Shown: positions 46,236-56,340 of the stretch, one piece after another
How the letters are laid out: every line of letters starts with the position of its first letter
How positions within the stretch are numbered: the stretch's first letter is position 1
The notes under the pieces: model-generated
The model's database searches: none
Seen by the model: only the letters and a program-made list of their open reading frames with translations
Told to the model about the DNA's origin: nothing
NCBI GenBank assembly: GCA_002104945.1
Contig: MCFH01000102.1
Location: forward strand, 1-59,532
DNA length: 59,532 nt
Source of the DNA: Piromyces finnis
Lineage: Eukaryota; Neocallimastigomycota; Neocallimastigomycetes; Neocallimastigales; Neocallimastigaceae
Direction: 5' to 3'
Program-made: the position numbers and the translations under genes

Positions 46236-47423
46236 ATGTACAATCCTAAAAAGAAAGTATTAACTACCACAGAAGAAATGAATCAAAAATTTGATCAAGA
46301 ACTCCAAGAAGGAGACGAGGATATTCTTTATGAATATAAACGGGTTATGAATGATGCAGAAACAAATAAACTTCCAATTAAGATTGTGAAATTAGCTAAG
46401 GAATATGATGAAATTGAATTTGATTCAAAACAAGAAATAGTAGATGCTATGAATCGTAAAAATCCAAAATATGGTGAATTCCATATGTCTGATATGGGTA
46501 GTCGTCGCATTGTTATTACACCATTTCAAAATATTTCACTAGGTATTGATCAATGTGAATGTTTTGGTATTCTTGGTCCAAATGGCTCTGGTAAATCAAG
46601 TTTATTGAATACTACATCTTTTACTTTTCCACAAACTCTTGGTAAAATTTATTACAATGGCAAAGATACAACTGAACGAAATGGTAATGAAATTACATTA
46701 GGCTACTGTCCTCAAGAAGATACCCTATGGAATGAATTTACTTTATTTGAACATATTGAAATGTTTTTGTATCTTCGTGGTTACACAAAAAAAGAAGCAA
46801 AAAAAATTACAAATGAATTTATTAACTATTGTCATTTAACAGAACATAAAAATAAAATGCCATATGAATTGAGTGGAGGCACTCGTCGTAAATTAAATAT
46901 ACTTATCGCCCTTTGTTGCTCTTCCTCTAAAATTATTATGGATGAACCTTCTGCTGGTATGGATCCTTCTACCCGTCGTTACGTTTGGGATATTATTAAA
47001 GCTACATTACAAAATAATAAATCTTCAACAATTATGTCTACTCACTCTATGGAAGAAGCTGAATTATTATGTAATCGTATTGCAATTATGGTTAAGGGAA
47101 GATTAAGATGCATTGGTACACCAGAACACTTAAAAATAAAATATGGTAATACTTATATTTTGGATGTTCATACAAAAGATATTAATGTATTCCATGAAGA
47201 AATAGTAATTGGTAAACAATTATTTGGTAATAGTGAATATGAACGTGAAGATAAATCACTTCAAAGAGTTAAATATGAAGTTAAAAATACAAATAGTATT
47301 AGTAAGGTCTTTGAAATTATGGAATCATGTAAAGAAGAAGGACTTTTCTATGACTATAGTTATAGTCAAACTTCTCTTGAACAAGTATTCCTTAACTTTG
47401 CTCTTAAAGGCACCCAATATTAA
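46236..47423 (+). CDS. ABCA-type ATPase consisting of one nucleotide-binding domain
   Basis: A 395-codon frame starting at ATG 46236 (MYNPKKKVLTTTEEMNQK). The frame also opens further upstream, without an ATG. It carries every NBD motif: Walker A GPNGSGKSS (114-122), Q-loop CPQED (158-162), signature LSGGTRRKL (212-220), Walker B IIMDEPSAGMDP (233-244) and H-loop STH (268-270). The signature and the C-terminal regulatory stretch (SYSQTSLEQVFLNFA) are typical of the second NBD of ABCA lipid-type transporters. No membrane segments are present, whereas full ABCA proteins have two membrane halves, so this is either a truncated copy or a stand-alone ATPase that would need a partner. The gene is intact and divergent from the NRPS, and could be the transport remnant of that locus. 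Confidence 0.8.
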   Translation: MYNPKKKVLTTTEEMNQKFDQELQEGDEDILYEYKRVMNDAETNKLPIKIVKLAKEYDEIEFDSKQEIVDAMNRKNPKYGEFHMSDMGSRRIVITPFQNISLGIDQCECFGILGPNGSGKSSLLNTTSFTFPQTLGKIYYNGKDTTERNGNEITLGYCPQEDTLWNEFTLFEHIEMFLYLRGYTKKEAKKITNEFINYCHLTEHKNKMPYELSGGTRRKLNILIALCCSSSKIIMDEPSAGMDPSTRRYVWDIIKATLQNNKSSTIMSTHSMEEAELLCNRIAIMVKGRLRCIGTPEHLKIKYGNTYILDVHTKDINVFHEEIVIGKQLFGNSEYEREDKSLQRVKYEVKNTNSISKVFEIMESCKEEGLFYDYSYSQTSLEQVFLNFALKGTQY

Positions 47424-47528
47424 TAATACTAAATGATTATTATATAATATCTAACTATTTACAGTATATAACATAGATAAAAAATTTTAAAACTCTACTT
47501 TTATTAGTAATTAAAAACTGAATTATAA

Positions 47529-47571
<43 letters not shown>

Positions 47572-48297
47572 TAATATCAAATTTATGAAGGGCTTAACCC
47601 TAAATATTTATTGATATATAATATAATATAATATAATATTAAAAAATACATATATTTAAAAAAATGAAAAAGGTAACTTTATTAATATATACCTACAATA
47701 TAAGAATAATAATAATTAATTAATACAAAATAAAGTATAATAATAATTAATTCGTTAATAAAAAGTAAAATAAAATATAATAAAATAAATTTAAAAACCT
47801 ATAATTTAAATAATTTGCTATTTACATTATTTTTATTATTAAAATACAATGAAAAAGCTAAATTGTTAAAATTTAAATTTTAAACCTTTTAATAAAATAA
47901 AATAAACAACAACACATAAAATGAGTCATATATTACTATTTATGCTTTAGAAAATGATAATTAGTGAATTGATCTTTAACTATTTAAATGCCTTTCCTTT
48001 TATATCCATAATAAATATTATAATTATCTAATCCAAATTTTATATTATCTTATTTAAAGATATTTAGATAGTTCTATAATAATAACAATAATAATAATTT
48101 AAATAAGATATATATTGTAAATTTTAATTAATTTCTATAAAAAAAAAGCCTTTCATTTCTTTTTTTTTTTTTTTTATTATTTATTATTATTATTAATTTA
48201 TAATTGTGAAATAAATTTAATTAATAAATAATTTTATTAATAAGGTTAACAAAGAGAAAAAGTTACATTGTAAATATTACAGTTATATAATGAGATA
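47424..48297. other. Intergenic with (AAT)n
   Basis: An AAT microsatellite lies at about 47529-47570 and short TAATA runs near 47620. No gene is supported. Confidence 0.55.
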
Positions 48298-48716
48298 TGA
48301 TATAAAAATAATATGTGACTTGAACATATTATTATATTAGTAATTTTTCCTAATATTAAATTTATATAGATTTATTATAATATTAATTATTTCTACAATG
48401 TATAAGAATATAATGTAAATGTACGACAAATGTAATATCATGTAATGTAAAAGAGTATTGTAAATGAATGATCCATATAGTTCCAGCCTTATAATTGGAC
48501 AATTAATTATTAAGTAAGCGTCATTAGTATAAATAGACTAGAATAAATATTATTAAAAAGGGCTTCTTGTTTTAGTTAGAATTTTAATATTTGACAACGA
48601 CAGAACGTTTTAGTATTTAGACAGAATAGAAATATTGGAACGTTATAAATAAAATTATTAATAAAATATATATTAATTAAAGTTTAATTCTTTCTACATA
48701 AAATTAACCCGTATCA
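48298..48716 (+). repeat. Probable LTR of another retroelement
   Basis: The segment starts TGATA and ends TATCA (5-bp inverted termini, TG...CA). It has a TATAAATAG box near 48530 and is followed after three bases by a primer-binding-like sequence. The 5' end is less certain than the 3' end. No second LTR was found in the window. Confidence 0.45.
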
Positions 48717-48719
48717 ACT

Positions 48720-48736
48720 TGGTGGAGATATCGGGG
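48720..48736 (+). other. Candidate tRNA primer-binding site
   Basis: TGGTGGAGATATCGGGG begins with TGG, as expected for a sequence complementary to a tRNA 3' end (CCA). The implied tRNA would have acceptor GGAGATA, which is plausible for a Ser or Leu tRNA. This is not proven, because no tRNA gene is in the window. Confidence 0.4.
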
Positions 48737-50197
48737 ATAGAAAGAATAGTGTTTTTCGATTTTTTTTTAAAAAAAAAAAAAAAAAAGTTTTATTGCTATT
48801 TTCTTCCTTTACTACTTAGAAGTAGAAAAGGATATAAAAAGTTATTATTCTTTTAATAATATAATATAATTAAGTAGTTTATACTAGACAGCTACAACGC
48901 TTGCGTATAAATTATTAAAGTTTAGTATATTTACTCCAGTTATTTATTGAGGTTATTTAAGAGTTGGTAACTACCATATCAGTTCTTAAATATTCTGTTA
49001 AGTTTTTGGGTTTGGTTATGCGGCCAGGTCAGAATGTTATTAATTATATAGTAAAAATGTTTTTTAAGAAATTAAATTTAATTATAAAATAACACCTTAA
49101 ACTCCCAAATGAAAAATGAAAAATTTATATTTACTTTAAAATAACTTTTTATAAATTTTTTATTTATTTAATAATAATATAAATGATATTATAAGTAACT
49201 ATATAATTAAGATTATAACTATAATCTTTACAAAGAATTAAAATCGAATTCAATTCATTCTCTTTTATATTCTTTGTTCAGATTATTAAATTGATATTAA
49301 TAAGAATAAAGTATTACATATAATATATTAGTAATATAATTAAATAAGTAATAAGATTGTTTGTTTGTTTGTTTGTTTGTTTGTCATGACATAAAATAAA
49401 ATAAACATATGATTAATCATTTAAACAGTTGATCCTAATTAGTAATTATAAAAACTATTCAATTAATAATTCATCATTATTAATTGATATTACCATAACA
49501 TATTTGTTATAACTAAATAATTATTATTTTCAAAATTATTTCTAATAAAACTTGCCGTTAACCTATTTTATAATAATTAAGATTATTTAATTTATAGGTA
49601 TTAACTGTTACACCTAAATGGGTCTAGTTCTATTTTTAGTAACAATCGTTATCATTAATTAAATTAATATAACTAAAATTCCTATTGATATATTTTTAAT
49701 TTCATCAAGTCATAAGAAATATTTATGATCCATACTTGATATCATATTGATTTTAATTTACCTAATAAAATCTTTAAATGATCATAACTTCCTTAAATGA
49801 TCAGTTAGAAGGACCGCGATTGTACCAAATTGTAGCTTTCTTCCTAAGCTTTCCAATAAACCTAGTTTCACAGCCTACTACTTACAGCCGTAGCGATCGT
49901 TTTTGGCGAGTTACACCTTATTTCGTACTTGCTTATTTTTGGTTAAGGGTTATAGTATATTGATATTAAATTTTTGAAATCATAACCCTTTCACTGAATC
50001 AAAATTTAAAAGGTGACTTTTAAAAGTGTTTTAAAATAATTATTGAAATTATTTAATTATAATTATTATGTTTAATTAATTATAGATATTATCTGAATTT
50101 GTTTTAAATCCAGTTAATATCTTCACATATTCATTAGGAGAGTAGAGCGCTTCCGGCAGCTATTAAAGAAATATTGTAATGAATACTAGAAATAACT
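48737..50197. other. Non-coding remnant, possibly inside the 48.3-kb LTR element
   Basis: Patches of higher complexity occur at 49005-49040, 49600-49640 and 49780-49960, with a (TTTG)n run near 49358-49384. No open frame resembles gag or pol. The gypsy element lies directly adjacent at 50198. Confidence 0.4.
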
Positions 50198-51028
50198 TGT
50201 AATAATTATTATATATTTAATAATAATTATTATCTACAATATAATAATACAAATCGTAATATGTATTATTAAATTGAGAAGTTTCTTAATAGTAAATAAA
50301 AATGAATACTTATCTTAAAGAGTTTATTATAAGTGAATTATAATAACAAACACAAAATATTAAGACTATCTTTAATGTAAATATTTTTTATGAATATAGT
50401 TTTTGAAAGGGTTATTTATTATAATTGTCTTAAAATAATAACTCTGGATTCTTTAGTGGAATTCCAGAGTCCTTATATTTATAATTTTTTGATAATTTAA
50501 AGTTTAATAAAGAATTTCTAATCTTAACAAATAATCTTTTTAGGAAAAGACTAGAAGAAAAACCTAAAAAGATATTCGATTGATAACTAATATATCAATC
50601 ATCGTAATATTAAGTAAAACCGATTAAAATTCGGAAAAACCTTAATATCCGATTGTCCTAATATGTATTTATATTTTCTAATTGTTTCTATAAGTTATTT
50701 CAAGATACGATACATAAATATAAAATACAAACGTAAAATAAAATATATAATGTTTCTTATAAAATGTAATACAAAAATTATTAATTAAAAAATAAATGAA
50801 TGTTTACTATTATTTTAAATATATTACTAAATTAAATAAATAAATAATTAATATAGTAATTAAATAAATTTTAAATTAAGTAAATGAATAATTAATATCA
50901 ATATAGATAAATGTTTATAGTAATTTAAATGAATGTATGCTAATAGTTTAAATAAATAATTAATTTAATAATTAAAAAATAATTAAATAAGAATTAATTT
51001 ATACAAAAAATAATTATTAATTCTTACA
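50198..51028 (-). repeat. gypsy 3' LTR (831 bp)
   Basis: Minus-strand ends TGTAAGAATT and AATTATTACA, with TG...CA termini. It is preceded by the polypurine tract. A second copy stands at 55483-56313; no differences were noticed. Confidence 0.9.
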
Positions 51029-51055
51029 TTGCTCCCTTTTAAAAAAAAAACATTG

Positions 51056-54000
51056 TTATTCCAGTTCTGGATTTCTCTTTGTGTAAGGTTCCAATTGTGA
51101 GATATGAAATACCGGATGAATATGTAGGTTTTCAGGTAATTCAAGCCGGTAATTCATTCTATTTCTCTCCTCGACGATTTTAAAAGGACCAAGATATTGA
51201 GATGAAAGTTTTTTAGCGGGTTCGTTGGTAAAGTAGTATCTTTTCAACCATACTAGATCATCAACTTTAAATTTTGGCCCACTCAATTTCCTGTAATCAC
51301 CGTATTTTTTAAAATCTTCTTTTGCCTTATTTAAGTGTTGTTGTAGAGCATTGAAATGAGACGACCAGTCTCTAGTGAGATTCGAAGCATTGTCCTTGAG
51401 TAACGATGGAGGTGATTCAATAACAAAATTTGGGTGAAACCCATAATTGGCAAAAAACGGTGATATGCCTAAGGATTTGTGAAGTGAGTTATTGTACGCA
51501 AGTTCACAGAGAGGTAGATAGAAACACCAATCACTTTGAGCAGAGGAGCAGTAGCATCTAAGATATTGTTCTATGACCGAATTTATCCTTTCAATCTGGC
51601 CATTTGACTGTTGGTGATGGGCTGTGGCTAATCTTGGTTTTATATGTAGAGATGAACATAAAGATGTCCAAAATTCTGAGGAAAATTGGGAACCGTGATC
51701 AGAAATGATCATGTTCGGAAATCCATGGTAACGGAACACATTAAGTAAAAGGAGTTTGGCAGTAAGGTCGGCAGAAGGGACATCAGCACAAGGCACTAAG
51801 TGAACCATTTTTGTTAAATGGTCAGCAGTTACCATGATACATGTGCAATTTTGCGAACTAGGTAGATAGACAATAAAATCTACACCAATAACTTCCCAAG
51901 GTTTATTTGGAATGGGCAGTGGCAGGATTTTCCCATACGGTTTGTGCCTGCGGGTCTTACATCTACAACATATATCGCATGAAAGGACATAATTTATAAC
52001 GTCCTTTTTCAAATTTGGCCACCAATAGTAACGTTTAATTTTTTCTAGGGTCTTATCAATCCCTTGATGGCCATTAATTGGTGAATCATGGAATGACTTA
52101 AGTATTTTTGCCTTGAGAGGTGAGGGAACGATAATACGATTTTGAAAATGGAGCACACCATTGATGACGGTGAAAAGAGAACTTTTGACCTTGCCAGAGT
52201 TGTCTTTAATTTTTTGAAAAGTTTCCTTGCAAAATTTATCTGTTTTTTGGAATTGAATTAAATGACTAATGTTATCATCTGTAGTACAGCAAAACACATC
52301 ATCTTCAATTATTCTATGGCAGTCGTTATCATGCTTTATCTTGTAGTCTGATCTCCTTGATAAGGAGTCAGGTTTTCCACCCCTGGAACCAGGTCTATAA
52401 GAGATTCTATAGTCAAATCTTGATAGAAACATGCTCCAGCGGATTTGTCTTTGACTTAATAGTTGTGGTTTTTTGAAGTATAAAAGGTTTCTATGATCAG
52501 TAATAACTTGGACAGGAAATTTAGCACCCTCTAAGTGGTGCCTCCATGTATCGAACGCGGTAATAATGGCAAGGAGTTCCTTGTCATATATGGTGTAGTT
52601 ACACTCAGCGTTATTTAATGAACGAGAATAAAATGCAATGGGGTGTAAGAGATTATCATTATTACTTACCTGTGAAAGGATACATCCTATTGCAAAATCA
52701 CTGGCGTCTGTTTCTACCACAAATTCCTTCTCTGGATCAGGAAAAATGAGTATTTCATTAGTTAAAAAGGATTCTTTGAGCTTTGAAAAAGCAGTAGCAG
52801 CGATATTATCCCAATTAAACACAGAATTTTTTTTCAAGAGTTTGCGAAGTGGGTCCATTTTTTCAGCAAAATTTTTTATAAACCTTCTGTAGAAATTACA
52901 GAGTCCTAGAAAGCTTTGAAGTTCTTTAATGTTTTTTGGTGTAGGCCATTCTAATATAGATTTCACTTTGTTTTTATCCATTAGGAGTCCATTAGTAGAG
53001 ACAGTAAAGCCTAAAAAGGTGGTTTCCTTTACGTGAAAATCGCACTTTTCTAATTTTACATATAACCCATTATCGATTAAGGCTTTAAGAATTGTTCGAA
53101 CATGACTAACATGATCCTTAAGGTTAGGAGAATATATTATAATGTCGTCCAAGTACACCTGGGCAAATGAACCTAAAACTTCCGCGAGAACATCTTGTAT
53201 GAATCTTTGAAAAACGGATGGTGCATTACGAAGACCAAAGGGCATCACAAGATATTCGTAATGACCGATAGGAGTTCTAAAAGCCGTGAGATATTCATGG
53301 CCTTCTTTAATACGTACAAGGTTGTACGCAGATCTTAAATCCAATCTGGTAAATATTGAAGCGCCTTTGAAAGATTCAATCATATCGTTTATTCTAGGAA
53401 TAGGGTAACTGTTTCTAACTGTAATTGCGTTTAGTCGACGATAATCGACACATAAACGAAGGCTTCCATCATGTTTCTTTACAAAAAGTACAGGAGCTCC
53501 GGCTGGTGACTTCGACTTCCGAATAAAGCCTTTGTTCAAATTCTCTTTGACATATTCTCTTAAAGTTTTTTGTTCATCGATCGTAAGAGAATATATCGGA
53601 CCAAAATATAACTGTCCACCTGGAATTAAGTCTATGGACATATCGTAGTCCCTATGAGGGGGGAGTACGTCGGCCTTTTGCTTCTGAAACACTGTCGTCA
53701 AGTCATAATAATATTTTTTTAGGATTTGAATATTATTATTTTCAGCATTATCTTGAAAGCTGTCTAATTCTAAGATAGTAGCACAAACATCCTGGTCGTA
53801 CAGTTCGTCTTCAGAGATTGAATCCGGGATAATTGAGTCATTATTCAAACTATTTACCATAGGAGCGGAGATTTCATCAGAATGGTATACAAACTTATTG
53901 CCTTTTGCTGAAGGACAGTGTTTACCGCAGTACTTCTCCAAAAAGTATATTTTGTTAGTCTTATAATTTAAGAAAGGATTATGAATGGAAAGCCAATCAC

Positions 54001-55102
54001 GTCCAAGTATTCCTGAGATTCCCTGAAGAAGCAAGTTCCCGATGCAGAATTCATATTTTTCTTCATGATCCATAATTCTTAATCTTAATGGTTTGGTTGC
54101 CTGCTTAATAATCATACTCTTACCATTGGGTAAATGTATATTGATTGGGGATGTCAACCCTACAGTAGGAATTTTATTTGCATTCGCGAAGGTTTTGCAA
54201 ATAAAACTTCTAGCAGACCCTGAGTCAATAAGAAAGTTTATTTTTAAGTTTTTAGTTCCTAAGTTCAAAAAACACATAGTAGTTATTGTGTTCTGTTTAT
54301 CAGGAGTGTAATTAGTAGTAGCAGAAAGAATACTATGTTTTGCTTTACTCTTTTTATGTCTATGAAATGGGTTTCCATTTTCTGTTTTGTTTAATTCAGC
54401 TTTCTTTCTTCCAAATGATTTGCTGCCTTTCTTTTGCATTTCGGTATGTTTGTTTCTAATGCAATTTTCCAAAAAACATTTTTTGTCAAGGTTAATTATA
54501 ATATTTGTAGCTTCAAATAAACTATTTGGCTTATCCATTTTATCGTATTCCTCACGTACTCGATCAACGAGTCCTTTACCAATGATGTCAATAAAAACGT
54601 CATCTGGCCAACCGATTCTACTTGCCAACCTTCGAAATTCAATGGTATATTCAGTAACTTTCCCAAGTTGAAGCTGCTTTAGGTTCCATAACTTATTTAT
54701 AAGCATATATTTTTGCTTACGTTCGTCTCCGGTATCGAAGTTATTAAGGAGTAGTTTTTTAAATTCATTAAAACTGAGAGTCCTAAGCGTTCCATCGATC
54801 AAAAGGGATAAACCCCACTTTCTAGCAATTCCATTAAGTTTATTTATAACAAACGCATTTTTTTCTTCGTCGCTAGTAAATGATTTAGGATGATCCTTAA
54901 AGAATTCTTCGCTTTGGATTAATGTCTCTAGGACATTCTCTCTAGTGTTAGCTTCCTTTTCCTTCGATAATACACCGTTCGGAGAGAAGAAAGTGGGGAT
55001 GAATTCCGTCATGGCTTCGATTAATTTAGAAGTCACAGTGCTCTTAGGGAATTCATCAGCATTAACTTCAACAGAGTCCTTATCAATACCATTGAGTTCC
55101 AT
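51056..55102 (-). CDS. gypsy Gag-Pol polyprotein (1348 aa)
   Basis: One uninterrupted frame joins Gag and Pol without a frameshift. Order: Gag (about 1-270), aspartic protease LIDSGSARS (Asp293), reverse transcriptase with LDLRSAYNLVRIKEGHEYL and YLDD (650-653), RNase H (TDASD Asp798, Glu842, Asp869), integrase zinc finger (His1005, His1012, Cys1042, Cys1045), integrase core Asp1075, Asp1135, Glu1171 with the classic 35-residue gap, then a GPF/Y-type module (LGPFKIVEE, near 1304). It ends shortly after, so there is no chromodomain. Gag has no CCHC zinc knuckle, only a basic stretch HRHKKSKAKH near 247-256. Every catalytic residue checked is present, so the element may be active. ATG 55102 follows an A-rich leader. 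Confidence 0.95.
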   Translation of the reverse strand: MELNGIDKDSVEVNADEFPKSTVTSKLIEAMTEFIPTFFSPNGVLSKEKEANTRENVLETLIQSEEFFKDHPKSFTSDEEKNAFVINKLNGIARKWGLSLLIDGTLRTLSFNEFKKLLLNNFDTGDERKQKYMLINKLWNLKQLQLGKVTEYTIEFRRLASRIGWPDDVFIDIIGKGLVDRVREEYDKMDKPNSLFEATNIIINLDKKCFLENCIRNKHTEMQKKGSKSFGRKKAELNKTENGNPFHRHKKSKAKHSILSATTNYTPDKQNTITTMCFLNLGTKNLKINFLIDSGSARSFICKTFANANKIPTVGLTSPINIHLPNGKSMIIKQATKPLRLRIMDHEEKYEFCIGNLLLQGISGILGRDWLSIHNPFLNYKTNKIYFLEKYCGKHCPSAKGNKFVYHSDEISAPMVNSLNNDSIIPDSISEDELYDQDVCATILELDSFQDNAENNNIQILKKYYYDLTTVFQKQKADVLPPHRDYDMSIDLIPGGQLYFGPIYSLTIDEQKTLREYVKENLNKGFIRKSKSPAGAPVLFVKKHDGSLRLCVDYRRLNAITVRNSYPIPRINDMIESFKGASIFTRLDLRSAYNLVRIKEGHEYLTAFRTPIGHYEYLVMPFGLRNAPSVFQRFIQDVLAEVLGSFAQVYLDDIIIYSPNLKDHVSHVRTILKALIDNGLYVKLEKCDFHVKETTFLGFTVSTNGLLMDKNKVKSILEWPTPKNIKELQSFLGLCNFYRRFIKNFAEKMDPLRKLLKKNSVFNWDNIAATAFSKLKESFLTNEILIFPDPEKEFVVETDASDFAIGCILSQVSNNDNLLHPIAFYSRSLNNAECNYTIYDKELLAIITAFDTWRHHLEGAKFPVQVITDHRNLLYFKKPQLLSQRQIRWSMFLSRFDYRISYRPGSRGGKPDSLSRRSDYKIKHDNDCHRIIEDDVFCCTTDDNISHLIQFQKTDKFCKETFQKIKDNSGKVKSSLFTVINGVLHFQNRIIVPSPLKAKILKSFHDSPINGHQGIDKTLEKIKRYYWWPNLKKDVINYVLSCDICCRCKTRRHKPYGKILPLPIPNKPWEVIGVDFIVYLPSSQNCTCIMVTADHLTKMVHLVPCADVPSADLTAKLLLLNVFRYHGFPNMIISDHGSQFSSEFWTSLCSSLHIKPRLATAHHQQSNGQIERINSVIEQYLRCYCSSAQSDWCFYLPLCELAYNNSLHKSLGISPFFANYGFHPNFVIESPPSLLKDNASNLTRDWSSHFNALQQHLNKAKEDFKKYGDYRKLSGPKFKVDDLVWLKRYYFTNEPAKKLSSQYLGPFKIVEERNRMNYRLELPENLHIHPVFHISQLEPYTKRNPELE

Positions 55103-55482
55103 TATATTTAAATATAATTGTTATATAATATATATCACTAAAAAAAAAATTTTTTTATTAATAAAATTTATATTATATATTTGAATACTTATATTTGTAT
55201 ATTTAAAATCACTATTATAAGAAAATAAACTATATGTCTTTTAATATTATCACTATATTTAATTATTATTATTATTTGACTTAAAATTTAAATTTTTTTT
55301 TTTTTTTTTTTTTTTTTAACTAATTAATTGGAAATTTAATTTTTTTTTTTTTTTTTTTTTTTTAAACTATTTAATTGGCAATTTAATTTTTTTTTTTTTA
55401 AAACTATTTAATTGGTAATTTAAATTTTTTTTTTAATCTAATTGGCTACTTAAAATTTATCTATCTACAGTAGAGTTATTAT
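55103..55482 (-). other. gypsy leader with four A-tract units
   Basis: Between the 5' LTR and the Gag ATG. It contains runs of 10, 13, 24 and 25 A (complements of T runs at 55425, 55387, 55340 and 55293), each followed or preceded by a copy of CCAATTAAATAGTT-like sequence. The unit repeats four times, with the tract length increasing toward Gag. Confidence 0.75.
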
Positions 55483-56313
55483 TGTAATAATTATTATATA
55501 TTTAATAATAATTATTATCTACAATATAATAATACAAATCGTAATATGTATTATTAAATTGAGAAGTTTCTTAATAGTAAATAAAAATGAATACTTATCT
55601 TAAAGAGTTTATTATAAGTGAATTATAATAACAAACACAAAATATTAAGACTATCTTTAATGTAAATATTTTTTATGAATATAGTTTTTGAAAGGGTTAT
55701 TTATTATAATTGTCTTAAAATAATAACTCTGGATTCTTTAGTGGAATTCCAGAGTCCTTATATTTATAATTTTTTGATAATTTAAAGTTTAATAAAGAAT
55801 TTCTAATCTTAACAAATAATCTTTTTAGGAAAAGACTAGAAGAAAAACCTAAAAAGATATTCGATTGATAACTAATATATCAATCATCGTAATATTAAGT
55901 AAAACCGATTAAAATTCGGAAAAACCTTAATATCCGATTGTCCTAATATGTATTTATATTTTCTAATTGTTTCTATAAGTTATTTCAAGATACGATACAT
56001 AAATATAAAATACAAACGTAAAATAAAATATATAATGTTTCTTATAAAATGTAATACAAAAATTATTAATTAAAAAATAAATGAATGTTTACTATTATTT
56101 TAAATATATTACTAAATTAAATAAATAAATAATTAATATAGTAATTAAATAAATTTTAAATTAAGTAAATGAATAATTAATATCAATATAGATAAATGTT
56201 TATAGTAATTTAAATGAATGTATGCTAATAGTTTAAATAAATAATTAATTTAATAATTAAAAAATAATTAAATAAGAATTAATTTATACAAAAAATAATT
56301 ATTAATTCTTACA
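55483..56313 (-). repeat. gypsy LTR shared by two elements
   Basis: 831 bp, matching 50198-51028 with a constant offset of 5285. It is the 5' LTR of the complete element and at the same time the 3' LTR of the next one. Confidence 0.9.
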
Positions 56314-56340
56314 TTGCTCCCTTTTAAAAAAAAAACATTG

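Larger units (their letters stand above)
50198..56313 (-). mobile_element. Ty3/gypsy retrotransposon, complete copy with both LTRs
   Basis: On the minus strand: 5' LTR (56313-55483), A-rich leader (55482-55103), one gag-pol frame, polypurine tract AAAAGGGAGCAA (complement 51029-51040) and 3' LTR (51028-50198). The LTRs are 831 bp and looked identical, suggesting recent activity. A tRNA-type primer site starting TGG is not seen next to the 5' LTR, so self-priming or an internal tRNA fragment may be used. The coding frame is undamaged. Confidence 0.9.

Noticed and set aside
52638-52892. Plus-strand open frames inside the gypsy gag-pol (also at 54093, 54387 and 57923)
   Set aside because: Complementary shadows of the intact polyprotein.
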